From positions 1-36,621 of the forward strand of contig CALFAM010000162.1 of NCBI GenBank assembly GCA_937948815.1: 36,621 nucleotides of DNA. The letters are read 5' to 3'. The stretch comes from an uncultured bacterium. GTDB lineage: Bacteria; Acidobacteriota; Thermoanaerobaculia; Multivoradales; J023. This document shows, piece by piece, positions 16,822 through 24,618 of the stretch. The position numbers and the translations under genes were made by a program. The first letter of the stretch is position 1, and each line of letters begins with the position of its first letter. The notes beneath the pieces are model-generated. The model made no database searches. It had not been told where the DNA came from and worked only from the letters and a program-made list of their open reading frames with translations.

Positions 16822-18555
16822 TCACCCCCACCAGCCGCGAATCAGGGCCCAGCCACCGACAACACCTCCCGTGGTGGTCAGAACCAGCGCTGGCCAACCA
16901 GAAGTGGGATCGAGCACGGCGCCCGAGATCAGCAGGGCAGCGGCAAGCACGGCGAGTGAGAGACGATCGAGGGCGCGCTCGATCCGCGTCACAGCCCGCT
17001 TGGTATCCGGTGCCAGGGCGCTCTTGACCACCAACCGACCACGGCGGGCGCGGGTCACGACATCGGCTGCATCGCCGGGAAGGCGGGCCAGGCGCGAGGC
17101 TTCGCTGCGCAGCCGTCCGAACCACGCGTTTTCATCCTCGGAAGCCAATCGCTTGGCGAATGGAACGGTCTCCTCCCAGATATCGAAGCGTGGATCGAGT
17201 GTGGTGACCAGGCCGACCAAGAGCTCCACGGCGCGGTTGGCGAACAAGAGCTCCACCTGAACCTGGACCGGTGTCTCGATCAGGAGCTGGCGGAACTCGC
17301 CGAGGAATCCTGATGCCTCGGCGCGTACGCGACCGGAGAGATCGCCCACCTCGACACCCCAGAATCGTTCGAAGATCGTCTCGACCACTTCGGTGAGCTG
17401 CTCGGTATCCGCGCCTGGGAGCAGGATGCCCATGTCGCGGTAGGCACCAATGACGCCCGCTGCATCGCGTCCGCCGAAAGCGATCACGTACTTGCGCAGT
17501 GCGCTGCGCAGCCGGGCGGGGATCTCGGCCACCATGCCGAAGTCGACCAGCGCGATCTCGAAAGGCGTGCCGTCGCCGACCACGGCATCGGATGGCAGCG
17601 CCGCGGCACCCTCGGCGAGCGGACGCACGAAGATATTGCCGGGGTGCGGATCAGCGTGCACGAAGTGGTTCACGAAGAACTGTTGCATGAAGGCGCGGTA
17701 GAGCACCTGTGCCAGGGCACGAGGGTCGATGCCCGCATCGGATAGCGCGGCCTGATCATTGATCTTCAGGCCTGAAACGTTCTCCTCCGTGAGGGTGCGG
17801 CGGGACGAGAAGTCATGGTGGATGGTCGGGATGCGGACCTGGGCGTCGTGTACGAAGGCGGCGGCGATGCGCTCGGCATGTTGCGCTTCCCGGCGCAGAT
17901 CGAGCTCCGCGCGGGTGGTGTTGGTGAACTCGTCCGCCAGCGCATCCAGATCGACGCGTTTGCGCACGAAGGGCCATAGCTTGAGCCAGCGGATGGCCGT
18001 GGCGATGGCGCGAAGATCCGTTTCGACCAAGACGTCGATACCTGGGCGCAGCACCTTGACCACCACCGGCGTGCCGTCGGGCAAGGTGGCAGCGTGGACC
18101 TGGGCCAGCGAGGCAGCTCCCAGGGCCTCGCGGTCAAATGTCGGAAAGAGATCGGAGAGTGACGTGCCGAAGTCGTCTTCGACTTGTGCGATCACGGCAT
18201 CGATGGCGGAGGGAGGTACCTCGTCTTGGAGGCCGGCGAGCTCCTCCGTGATGGCCAACGGTAGGACGTCGACGCGGGTCGACAGGAACTGCCCGAGCTT
18301 GATCAGAACGCCGCCGAGGCGTGCGGCGAGACTTCGGTAGCGCCGCGCGATGCGACACCATCGCGTCAAGGGATCTCGGCGAAGCCAGCGCAGCAGTGGC
18401 AAGCGCAGAACAATGTCGTGCCAGCCAGCATGCAGGGCCGTGCGCAAGAAGAACCAGAGAACCTCGCGATGCCGCTTGCGGTCGATGCGCGGGCTGCCAC
18501 TCAGCGGTGGCGGAGCGGTCTCGTTGTCGATTTCGTGGGGCTGTTGATCGTGCAC
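16822..18555 (-). CDS. ABC1/UbiB-family atypical kinase
   Basis: This 577-aa protein carries all the hallmark UbiB/ADCK motifs. KLGQ (86-89, in GGVLIKLGQFLSTRVDVLP) is the family-specific lid. AASLAQVH (147-154) is the Ala-rich nucleotide loop. VVVKVLRPGI holds the ATP lysine, HADPHPGN is the catalytic loop and LVDFGM the metal-binding DFG. Two C-terminal helices (LSLAVLAAALLISGAVL and ALVLTTTGGVVGGWALI) would anchor it in the membrane, as in UbiB and COQ8. The family supports isoprenoid quinone biosynthesis and lipid homeostasis. No quinone gene is adjacent. The start is GTG at 18555 without a clear Shine-Dalgarno site, so the N-terminus is less certain. Confidence 0.93.
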   Translation of the reverse strand: MHDQQPHEIDNETAPPPLSGSPRIDRKRHREVLWFFLRTALHAGWHDIVLRLPLLRWLRRDPLTRWCRIARRYRSLAARLGGVLIKLGQFLSTRVDVLPLAITEELAGLQDEVPPSAIDAVIAQVEDDFGTSLSDLFPTFDREALGAASLAQVHAATLPDGTPVVVKVLRPGIDVLVETDLRAIATAIRWLKLWPFVRKRVDLDALADEFTNTTRAELDLRREAQHAERIAAAFVHDAQVRIPTIHHDFSSRRTLTEENVSGLKINDQAALSDAGIDPRALAQVLYRAFMQQFFVNHFVHADPHPGNIFVRPLAEGAAALPSDAVVGDGTPFEIALVDFGMVAEIPARLRSALRKYVIAFGGRDAAGVIGAYRDMGILLPGADTEQLTEVVETIFERFWGVEVGDLSGRVRAEASGFLGEFRQLLIETPVQVQVELLFANRAVELLVGLVTTLDPRFDIWEETVPFAKRLASEDENAWFGRLRSEASRLARLPGDAADVVTRARRGRLVVKSALAPDTKRAVTRIERALDRLSLAVLAAALLISGAVLDPTSGWPALVLTTTGGVVGGWALIRGWWG

Positions 18556-18608
18556 GCAACGTGCTTATCACAGCCTGCCCGCGCCGGACCGATCGGTGGT
18601 CGGGATGC

Positions 18609-20807
18609 TCAGCCCGTGACCAATGTGACCCGCCGCAGCCTCACGCGTTTGCGGCGCCGAATCTCGAAGATCTCGACTTCGTTGGGCCCGTCCGTCAACA
18701 GGTCTGGGGGGAGTAGGGCCGTGATCGGTATCCAGGCTCGGGGTGGCACCTGCTCGATCGGAACGACGGCAGCCACTGTGCCGTTGAGTGCGACGGCCAA
18801 GGAGCCGAGGGCCGTTTCGCCCTGTGGCGACCGGAAATGGCCGGTCATCAGAACTGGCAGCGTCGGGCCGGCGCGAGACACGTTTTCGAGGCGCTCGGGA
18901 TGCTCGAGTGAGACCTGCCAGTGGCTCGGTCCAGGGCGCGCGAAGGTATCGACTTGTTGGCCGATCAGATCGCCGTCCTGCCCCTGGCGGTAGAGGTCTA
19001 GAGGATCCGCTCCCTCGCCGAGCCAGGAGAGGTTTCGCGACACGATGGTCTGGGTACCCGCAAAGATCTCGGTGGTGAGGTCGTGTCGCTGATCGTCACG
19101 GTCGTAGAACGGCAAGAGGGTGTGCTCGCCGGCATGCAACATCGCCTTGCCGTCGAAGTGCCACGGCGCGGAGACCTCGAGCGCCTGCAGCATCATGGGC
19201 AGGATGTCCACCGAAGAAACCGCGCGATCGACGATGCGCCCCTCCTTTTGGCCCGGGGCCTTGATGAACAGCGGTACCGGGACCACTTCTGGCGTCGTTG
19301 CGGGCGAAAGATCGCGCGGGTTGACCTCCGGGTGAAGCGCACTGCCGTGGTCGGCGGTGACGACGATCAACGCCGAGTCGAAACGCTCGGTTCGCTCCAG
19401 GATCGTGAAGAGGCGACCGAGGAACGTGTCGACATAGCGAAGTTGGAGCGTGAGCCGCTGCGCGGCTTGGCGGAGCAGGTAAGGATCGTCGTTCCAGCGG
19501 TTGCGCGTCGTCCCGGGCGTGCGGGCGGGGATCGGGTAGCGATGACCGGTGGGTAGCAGGTCCCAGGGGCGGTGCGGCAACATCAGGTGCAGCATGTGGA
19601 GGGTCGGCCCGTGACTTTGGTCGACCGCGTCGAGGAAGCGTTCGAGGTCTTCACGGCGATCGACCAGCGTTGCCCGAACTGCTTTGCGGAAGAAGAACCG
19701 TGCGGCTGTGGGCGCGCTTGGACCCTCAGGTGCTTCCGTGTGCAGGAATCCCGCCCAGGCTTGATCGACGGGTGGCAGACGCTCGGCCCAGGCCGGGGGT
19801 GCCACCTGATGCAAGGAGAGCAGTGAAAGGTCAGTGAGCAAGCGTCCCCAGCGACCTGCCAAAGCTGCCCAGCCGCCCAGCTCTCGATTGTGCTCCTCGC
19901 GATCGAGGGCTGGCGGACAAAGGCTCGATGCCGGTTCGAAAGACCAGAGCTCATGGCTGTTGGCGAACAGACTGAAGAGACTCTCGGGATGGGAGTCGGC
20001 GGTCATCAGAGCCTTCGGCTTCGGCTCGCGGCCGGTGAGGATCGAAGGCACGGCGAGCTGGGTCTCGGCGGCGATCGCGGCGGTGCGCCGAAACCAGCTC
20101 GCGCGATCGGCCAGGTAGGCGAAGTTGGGGAAGCGGTGCCGGTTGATCGCTCCCTCGCGATCGAGCAAAGTCGGCAGTCCGAGCTCGTCCAGGATCACCA
20201 GGATGATCGGTGCGTCGGTATCGAGTGTCGGCAAAGAGCTGGCCGTCGTGTGGGCGTCGCCGTGTTGCGCGGGGACAGATGCGGGGGGGTAGCCGAATGC
20301 CTGGCCGTAGTCTTGTACGTCCGTCTGGGCTGCACGGAGCAAGGGAGCGACTGTCGGCTGGGTAAGGAAGACGATCGGTGCCAGGATCACGATGACACCG
20401 CTCAGGCTGACGAGGGTCCGAGCCGCCTGGTTCCGGGCGTAGATCCGGCTCATGACGATGCCGATCAGCAGGGCCAGAAGCAGAGTGGGCCACGGCCCGA
20501 TCGCCGGCAGGCGCGTGAAGATCTGGAGCGCGAGCAAGGCGGTCAGGCCAGCGATGCACGTGAGATGAAAGCCGCTCTGTGCACGCTCGGACACGAAGCC
20601 GAGCGCCTGCTCGATCGCGAACAGCATGATGGGGATGGCGAGCAGTAGTACCCCGACCAACAGCACGAGCGAGCCACCCTCGATCCGATGCGCGACCAAG
20701 AACTGTGCATGGCGCCCGAGCTGATCCAATATCGGTTGGCTCGAGCTGAGTGTCGCCAGGCTCAAGAGGTGGAGAAGGCGTGCAGAGGTGCTCAGAGGGG
20801 CGCGCAT
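18609..20807 (-). CDS. Membrane-anchored sulfatase-like (alkaline phosphatase superfamily) hydrolase
   Basis: This 732-aa protein has an N-terminal membrane part with about four helices (for example SLVLLVGVLLLAIPIMLF, LTALLALQIF, LLALLIGIVMS and TLVSLSGVIVILAPIVFL). A periplasmic sulfatase-type domain begins near residue 198. APIILVILDELGLPTL supplies the first metal ligands (D207/E208). AAETQLAVPSILTG has Thr249 where the nucleophile of LtaS/phosphoethanolamine-transferase-like enzymes lies. IVVTADHGSALHPE is the conserved C-terminal metal site and PLFIKAPGQ follows. A Thr rather than a C-x-P-x-R sulfatase motif suggests a phosphotransferase or phosphodiesterase acting on lipids or polysaccharide, not a true sulfatase. 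The last 130 or so residues form an extra beta-rich domain. The start is ATG 20807 with a weak Shine-Dalgarno site. Confidence 0.9.
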   Translation of the reverse strand: MRAPLSTSARLLHLLSLATLSSSQPILDQLGRHAQFLVAHRIEGGSLVLLVGVLLLAIPIMLFAIEQALGFVSERAQSGFHLTCIAGLTALLALQIFTRLPAIGPWPTLLLALLIGIVMSRIYARNQAARTLVSLSGVIVILAPIVFLTQPTVAPLLRAAQTDVQDYGQAFGYPPASVPAQHGDAHTTASSLPTLDTDAPIILVILDELGLPTLLDREGAINRHRFPNFAYLADRASWFRRTAAIAAETQLAVPSILTGREPKPKALMTADSHPESLFSLFANSHELWSFEPASSLCPPALDREEHNRELGGWAALAGRWGRLLTDLSLLSLHQVAPPAWAERLPPVDQAWAGFLHTEAPEGPSAPTAARFFFRKAVRATLVDRREDLERFLDAVDQSHGPTLHMLHLMLPHRPWDLLPTGHRYPIPARTPGTTRNRWNDDPYLLRQAAQRLTLQLRYVDTFLGRLFTILERTERFDSALIVVTADHGSALHPEVNPRDLSPATTPEVVPVPLFIKAPGQKEGRIVDRAVSSVDILPMMLQALEVSAPWHFDGKAMLHAGEHTLLPFYDRDDQRHDLTTEIFAGTQTIVSRNLSWLGEGADPLDLYRQGQDGDLIGQQVDTFARPGPSHWQVSLEHPERLENVSRAGPTLPVLMTGHFRSPQGETALGSLAVALNGTVAAVVPIEQVPPRAWIPITALLPPDLLTDGPNEVEIFEIRRRKRVRLRRVTLVTG

Positions 20808-20865
20808 GGCCCCGCAGCATATGTTAAGTCGGCATGAATTCCTAGCGAAGAGATTCTACCGAGAA

Positions 20866-21459
20866 TCAGGTGCTGTCAGGTGCGGCCGGCTGCGGCCGCA
20901 AGTGCATCCGGAGAAAGGCGCGGGCAAAGCGCCAGCCGCGCGCGACCGTTGCGCGGCCACACGCCAACACTTCAGCGGTTTCCTCGTGATTCAGACCGGC
21001 GAGGAACCGCAGGGTCACAATGGCCGCGGCCCGTTCGTCGACTTTGGCCAGCTCGGTGAGCGCTCGCTCGAGGGCCATCCGCTCGTAGGCTTGGGTGGCG
21101 CCTCCGTCGTGCGCGGGGGCATCTGCCAGGGTGGCGGGCTCGAGTCCATCGCCCCGCTTCTGACGCTTACGGCTGCGCCGATGGTCCATGAGCACACGAC
21201 GAATCAAGCGCGTAACAATGGCGTAGAAGTGCGAACGGTTACGGTAGCCATGCTGATGCTGGCTCGACAGGCGAATGTAGGCTTCGTGGACGATCTCGGT
21301 GGTGGCCAGCGTCGAAGGAGTGCCGCCGTACGACCTGCGGTTGCCGGCGATGGCACGCAGGTGGGGATAGACCGATTCCAGCAATCGGTCGCGGGCCGTC
21401 TCGTCGCCTTCGTTCCAGGCGGCGAGGAGGTTGGTGATCGGCTCGGCTGACACGTTCAT
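20866..21459 (-). CDS. ECF-type RNA polymerase sigma factor (TIGR02999-like)
   Basis: This 197-aa protein has sigma region 2 (NLLAAWNEGDETARDRLLES, with ATTEIVHEAYIRLS) and region 4 (RFLAGLNHEETAEVLACGRA followed by TVARGWRFARAFLRMHL). The combination of TTEIVHEAY(L/I)RL and (V/A)xRxWRFARAxL is characteristic of the ECF group named TIGR02999, common in Acidobacteria, Planctomycetes and Xanthomonadales. These factors are often partnered with a TPR-containing Ser/Thr kinase instead of a classic anti-sigma factor, but no such partner is next to this gene. I place the start at ATG 21459; a longer frame to 21537 runs across the intergenic gap. The GGAG there is only 1 nt from the ATG, so the start is moderately certain. 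It is divergent from the aminotransferase gene. Confidence 0.92.
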   Translation of the reverse strand: MNVSAEPITNLLAAWNEGDETARDRLLESVYPHLRAIAGNRRSYGGTPSTLATTEIVHEAYIRLSSQHQHGYRNRSHFYAIVTRLIRRVLMDHRRSRKRQKRGDGLEPATLADAPAHDGGATQAYERMALERALTELAKVDERAAAIVTLRFLAGLNHEETAEVLACGRATVARGWRFARAFLRMHLRPQPAAPDST

Positions 21460-21540
21460 ACTCCGGGTTGCCGTCAGTCTACCCAACTGCCGAGCACCGA
21501 TCGTCAAGCCTGGTACTGTTCGCCGCTGGAGGTACACGAG

Positions 21541-22800
21541 ATGCAGGGCCCGCCCGTCAACGTGCCGTTCTTTCGACCCGATCTCGAAGAAGCAGAGATC
21601 AGCGAGGTGGTGGCAACCCTGCGTTCAGGCTGGTTGACCACGGGCCCCCGCGTCGGCCGATTCGAAGCCGCGTTCGGTGAGGCAGTCGGCGCTCAGCACG
21701 CGCTCGCGGTTAGCTCGTGCACGGCCGCCATGCACCTGGCGCTCGAAGCGCTCGGTCTCGAGGCCGGGCAGGCCGTGTTGGTGCCGACGATGACTTTTGC
21801 GGCGACGGCCGAAGTGGTTCGGTATCAGGGCGCGTTGCCCGTGCTGGTCGATTGCGATCCAGTGACCCTGCTCATCGACTGGGACGACGCGGCCCGCAAG
21901 GTCGCGGCATTGGCCTCGGGTACCCTGCCGGCTGCGCGCGGCGAGCGCCACCGGTTGGTCGGTGTCATTCCCGTTCACGTCGGCGGCGAGATGGTCGACT
22001 ACGGGAAGATCGAGCAATTTGCCGCCGAGCATGGACTGTGGGTGGTCGAAGATGCTGCCCATTCGTTCCCAGCTGCCTGGCGGGCCGATGCCGAGTCTCC
22101 CTGGCGTTGGTGTGGTGGTGGCCCGTTCGACGCGACCTGCTTCTCGTTCTACGCCAACAAGACGATCACGACGGGCGAGGGCGGTATGGTGACCACGCCC
22201 AATTCCGATCTCGCCACCCGCATGCGCCAGATGGCCTTGCACGGCCTGTCGACCGATGCCTGGGGACGCTACACGGCCAAGGGCTCGTGGGACTACCGCA
22301 TTCTGGCGCCAGGGTACAAATACAACCTGACCGACATTGCCGCAGCCATCGGATTGCACCAGCTGTCGCGCGCCGAGGCGCTGCGCCAAGGCCGGGTGGC
22401 GGTTGCGAGCGCCTATCGCGATGCGCTTCGTGACCTCGAAGAGCTCGAGTTACCGCGTGAACCAGCGGATCGGGTTCATAGCTGGCACCTCTTCCCGATC
22501 AGGCTGTGCCTCGATCGGTTGCAGATCAGCCGCGACGATTTTCTGGCATCGTTGCGCGAGCGAGGCATCGGCACATCGGTGCATTGGCGGCCGCTGCACC
22601 TGCACCCGTACTACCAGGAAGAATTCGGCTGGCGGCCCGAGGACCTACCCCACGCCACCGCGGTCTGGGAGCGGCTGGTGTCCCTGCCGATCTTCCCAAC
22701 CATGACCGAAGCAGAGCGCTGTGCCGTGGTGGGGGGCATTCGAGATCTGGTCGCGAAGCATCGTCGCGTTCCCGTGCGAACGACCGATGTCGTCGTCTGA
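21541..22800 (+). CDS. DegT/DnrJ/EryC1/StrS-family sugar aminotransferase
   Basis: This 419-aa PLP enzyme adds an amino group to a nucleotide-linked keto-sugar. VPFFRPDLEEAEISEV, then GWLTTGPRV, is the standard opening. SSCTAAMHLAL binds the cofactor phosphate. VVEDAAHSF gives the Asp that contacts the pyridine nitrogen. FYANKTITTGEGGM holds the Schiff-base Lys207. The long insertion around residues 120-138 (ALASGTLPAARGERHRLVGV) is larger than in many homologues. GGAGG sits 8 nt before the ATG. The stop overlaps the start of the next gene by 14 nt, indicating translational coupling to a sugar-phosphate transferase. Together they suggest synthesis of a lipid-linked amino-sugar, as in the PglE/PglC steps of bacillosamine pathways. 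No dehydratase or acetyltransferase is adjacent. Confidence 0.94.
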   Translation: MQGPPVNVPFFRPDLEEAEISEVVATLRSGWLTTGPRVGRFEAAFGEAVGAQHALAVSSCTAAMHLALEALGLEAGQAVLVPTMTFAATAEVVRYQGALPVLVDCDPVTLLIDWDDAARKVAALASGTLPAARGERHRLVGVIPVHVGGEMVDYGKIEQFAAEHGLWVVEDAAHSFPAAWRADAESPWRWCGGGPFDATCFSFYANKTITTGEGGMVTTPNSDLATRMRQMALHGLSTDAWGRYTAKGSWDYRILAPGYKYNLTDIAAAIGLHQLSRAEALRQGRVAVASAYRDALRDLEELELPREPADRVHSWHLFPIRLCLDRLQISRDDFLASLRERGIGTSVHWRPLHLHPYYQEEFGWRPEDLPHATAVWERLVSLPIFPTMTEAERCAVVGGIRDLVAKHRRVPVRTTDVVV

Positions 22801-23539
22801 TCGCCGGCGCGGCTTGCCGCGGATCGTCGACGCGACGCTCGCCGCGTTCGGGCTCGTCGCGACGCTGCCGCTGATCGTCGTGCTCGGATTGTTGGTCCGA
22901 ATCACCTCGCCGGGGCCTGCCATCTTCCGCCAGACGCGGGTCGGTCGTCACGGCCGGCCGTTCGAGCTTTTGAAGCTCCGGTCCATGCGCACCCGGACGC
23001 GGAGGGAGCCATCGGGTGCCGAGGTGACGGCCGGTGGTGATGTCCGCATTACGCCCATCGGTGCATTTTTGCGGCGTTTCAAGCTCGATGAGTTGCCCCA
23101 GCTGTGGAACGTCTTTCGGGGCGACATGGCGCTGGTCGGTCCCCGCCCTGAAGTGCCGCGCTACGTCGACATCGAGGATCCGCGCTGGATACCGGTTCTC
23201 GCCGTGCGGCCTGGTCTGACCGATGCCGTCACCCTGCGGTTGCGCAACGAGGAATCCTTGCTGGCGGCGGCGGGAGGCGAACCCGAAGCGTTTTATCGAC
23301 GCTACTTGTTGCCCTGGAAGCTCGCCGGCTATGCCGCCTACGAGCAGCGGCGCACGATGCGGAGCGACTTCGGGATCTTGCTGCGTACGGTGCTGGCGCT
23401 GGTCGCACCGACCGAGGAGCCGCCGCCCACGGTAGAAGAGATCGAGGTCTTTGATCAAGCGCGGACGGCGGATGATGATGCGGGTCGAACCGCGGAGGTG
23501 TCCGCCCCGCAGCGAAAAGAGCGTCTACCGCCTGCTTAG
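22787..23539 (+). CDS. Short (PglC-like) polyprenyl-phosphate sugar-1-phosphate transferase
   Basis: This 250-aa protein is a minimal bacterial sugar transferase with a single re-entrant hydrophobic helix (about 18-36, ATLAAFGLVATLPLIVVLG), then ITSPGPAIFRQTRVGRHGR and the catalytic region. FKLDELPQLWNVFRGDMALVG, then PRPEVP, has the acidic pair and phosphate-binding Arg of the monotopic phosphoglycosyl transferase family. It should move a sugar phosphate from a UDP-sugar to undecaprenyl phosphate at the inner membrane, starting glycan or glycoprotein synthesis. It lacks the four-helix N-terminal bundle of WbaP-type enzymes. I chose ATG 22787, which overlaps the aminotransferase stop. A 30-residue acidic and basic tail ends in ERLPPA. 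Its TAG shares bases with the TAA of the convergent gene. Confidence 0.93.
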   Translation: MSSSDRRRGLPRIVDATLAAFGLVATLPLIVVLGLLVRITSPGPAIFRQTRVGRHGRPFELLKLRSMRTRTRREPSGAEVTAGGDVRITPIGAFLRRFKLDELPQLWNVFRGDMALVGPRPEVPRYVDIEDPRWIPVLAVRPGLTDAVTLRLRNEESLLAAAGGEPEAFYRRYLLPWKLAGYAAYEQRRTMRSDFGILLRTVLALVAPTEEPPPTVEEIEVFDQARTADDDAGRTAEVSAPQRKERLPPA

Positions 23540-24429
23540 AAGGGCTGGTTCATGGGAGTGGTTGCGCGTGCGTTCGAGACTGGCCCGCAGCCAAAGAAGT
23601 TGCAGCCTTGCACCCACCACCAGGTCTTCTGGTTGACCCACACGGTGTAGGCATTGAGATTGAACGTGTTCTCGATCACGTCGAATAGGTTGCTTTGCGA
23701 GAAGCTCGGAAGGTTGCCCACGAAGGAATAGATCTTCCATTCCTGGACCGAGCCAGAGCCTGTCCATCGCAGCATGAAGTCGTTGCCACCGGTCTGCTCG
23801 GGCGCGGCCAGTGTGGGCTTGCCGGGCACGTTCGACTTGGTCAACGGGCTACTCTGGTTGGTGACGCCGGTGTCGACCAGTGCGTCGTATAGCGAAAGGC
23901 CGCTCGTGGCGTCGGCGACGACTATGCGGCGCTCGTCCGCCCGCTGGACCGTACCCATCCAGGACAGGTGAAGCACGCCTTCTCCGTCCGTGAAGTAGAC
24001 GAGCTCGGCGGGCCCATCGAGCGTTCCGAGCGCCCGCTCTGGGGACAGCCTTCCCTGCTTGCGCAGCTGCGGAAGCTTTTTCGCGCGGCTGCTCGTGGCC
24101 AGCACCTGCCAGGACTTCGGATCGATCACGATTGCGGTGCTGTGCTCGACGACCCGGATGCCGTCGATGGTGAGCCCGAAGACGACCAGGGTCGCTTCCG
24201 GACCCTCGGCGATGCGGTCGGCGGTCACCGCGAAACCCCCGAGATGGTCGAGCAACCCGCTGTGGCTGAGGTATGCGACCGCCGCGCTGCTCAGATCGTT
24301 GCCGTAGAGATAAGCCGGGGTGGCTGGTGCTTGGGGCACCTCGGCCATGATCGGCATGTCGGCCAAAGCGGTGGTCGCGGGGACGATGAGCAACACGCTC
24401 AGAAGCAATGGAAACAGATACCTGTGCAT
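23536..24429 (-). CDS. Secreted protein with FTP/PepSY-like N-terminal half and Fn3-like end
   Basis: This 297-aa protein has a signal peptide (YLFPLLLSVLLIVPATTALA). The middle part (about 55-190) has alternating strands with FGLTIDGIRVVEHSTAIVID, then KSWQVLATSSRAK, followed by a LVYFTDGEGVLHLSWMGTV segment. This reminds me of fungalysin/thermolysin propeptide (FTP) domains, but no peptidase follows. The last 95 residues read like a fibronectin-III-like sandwich with many Trp and Phe (FMLRWTGSGSVQEWKIYSF; KTWWWVQGCNFFGCGPVSNA) and two cysteines that could pair. The start at ATG 24429 is firmly set by AAGGAG 6 nt upstream. Function is unknown. It might be an orphan inhibitor or propeptide-like partner of a secreted protease; that is speculation. 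Confidence 0.75.
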   Translation of the reverse strand: MHRYLFPLLLSVLLIVPATTALADMPIMAEVPQAPATPAYLYGNDLSSAAVAYLSHSGLLDHLGGFAVTADRIAEGPEATLVVFGLTIDGIRVVEHSTAIVIDPKSWQVLATSSRAKKLPQLRKQGRLSPERALGTLDGPAELVYFTDGEGVLHLSWMGTVQRADERRIVVADATSGLSLYDALVDTGVTNQSSPLTKSNVPGKPTLAAPEQTGGNDFMLRWTGSGSVQEWKIYSFVGNLPSFSQSNLFDVIENTFNLNAYTVWVNQKTWWWVQGCNFFGCGPVSNARATTPMNQPF

Positions 24430-24560
24430 TCTCGACTCCTTGTGTCTGCGGCAGGCCAACTCCATGCTGACCTGATACGACATGACGCTCCCTTCGCGCA
24501 GAAACGTGATCATCACGCGGCGAGGAATTCGGAAGGAGTCGCGAGGTGGGCCCAAAGAAA

Positions 24561-24591
24561 ACCGGCACGCGGTGAACCACCGCGTGCCGGT
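24561..24591 (-). terminator. Rho-independent terminator of the 822-aa secreted protein gene
   Basis: A perfect 14-bp stem (ACCGGCACGCGGTG / CACCGCGTGCCGGT) closes a 3-nt loop. On the minus strand it is followed by TTTTCTTT. It lies 27 nt after the stop codon at 24619, so it ends transcription of the gene upstream and separates it from the 297-aa protein gene. Confidence 0.9.
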
Positions 24592-24618
24592 CGACAAGGC
24601 AAGAAGGCAGGAGCTGGA

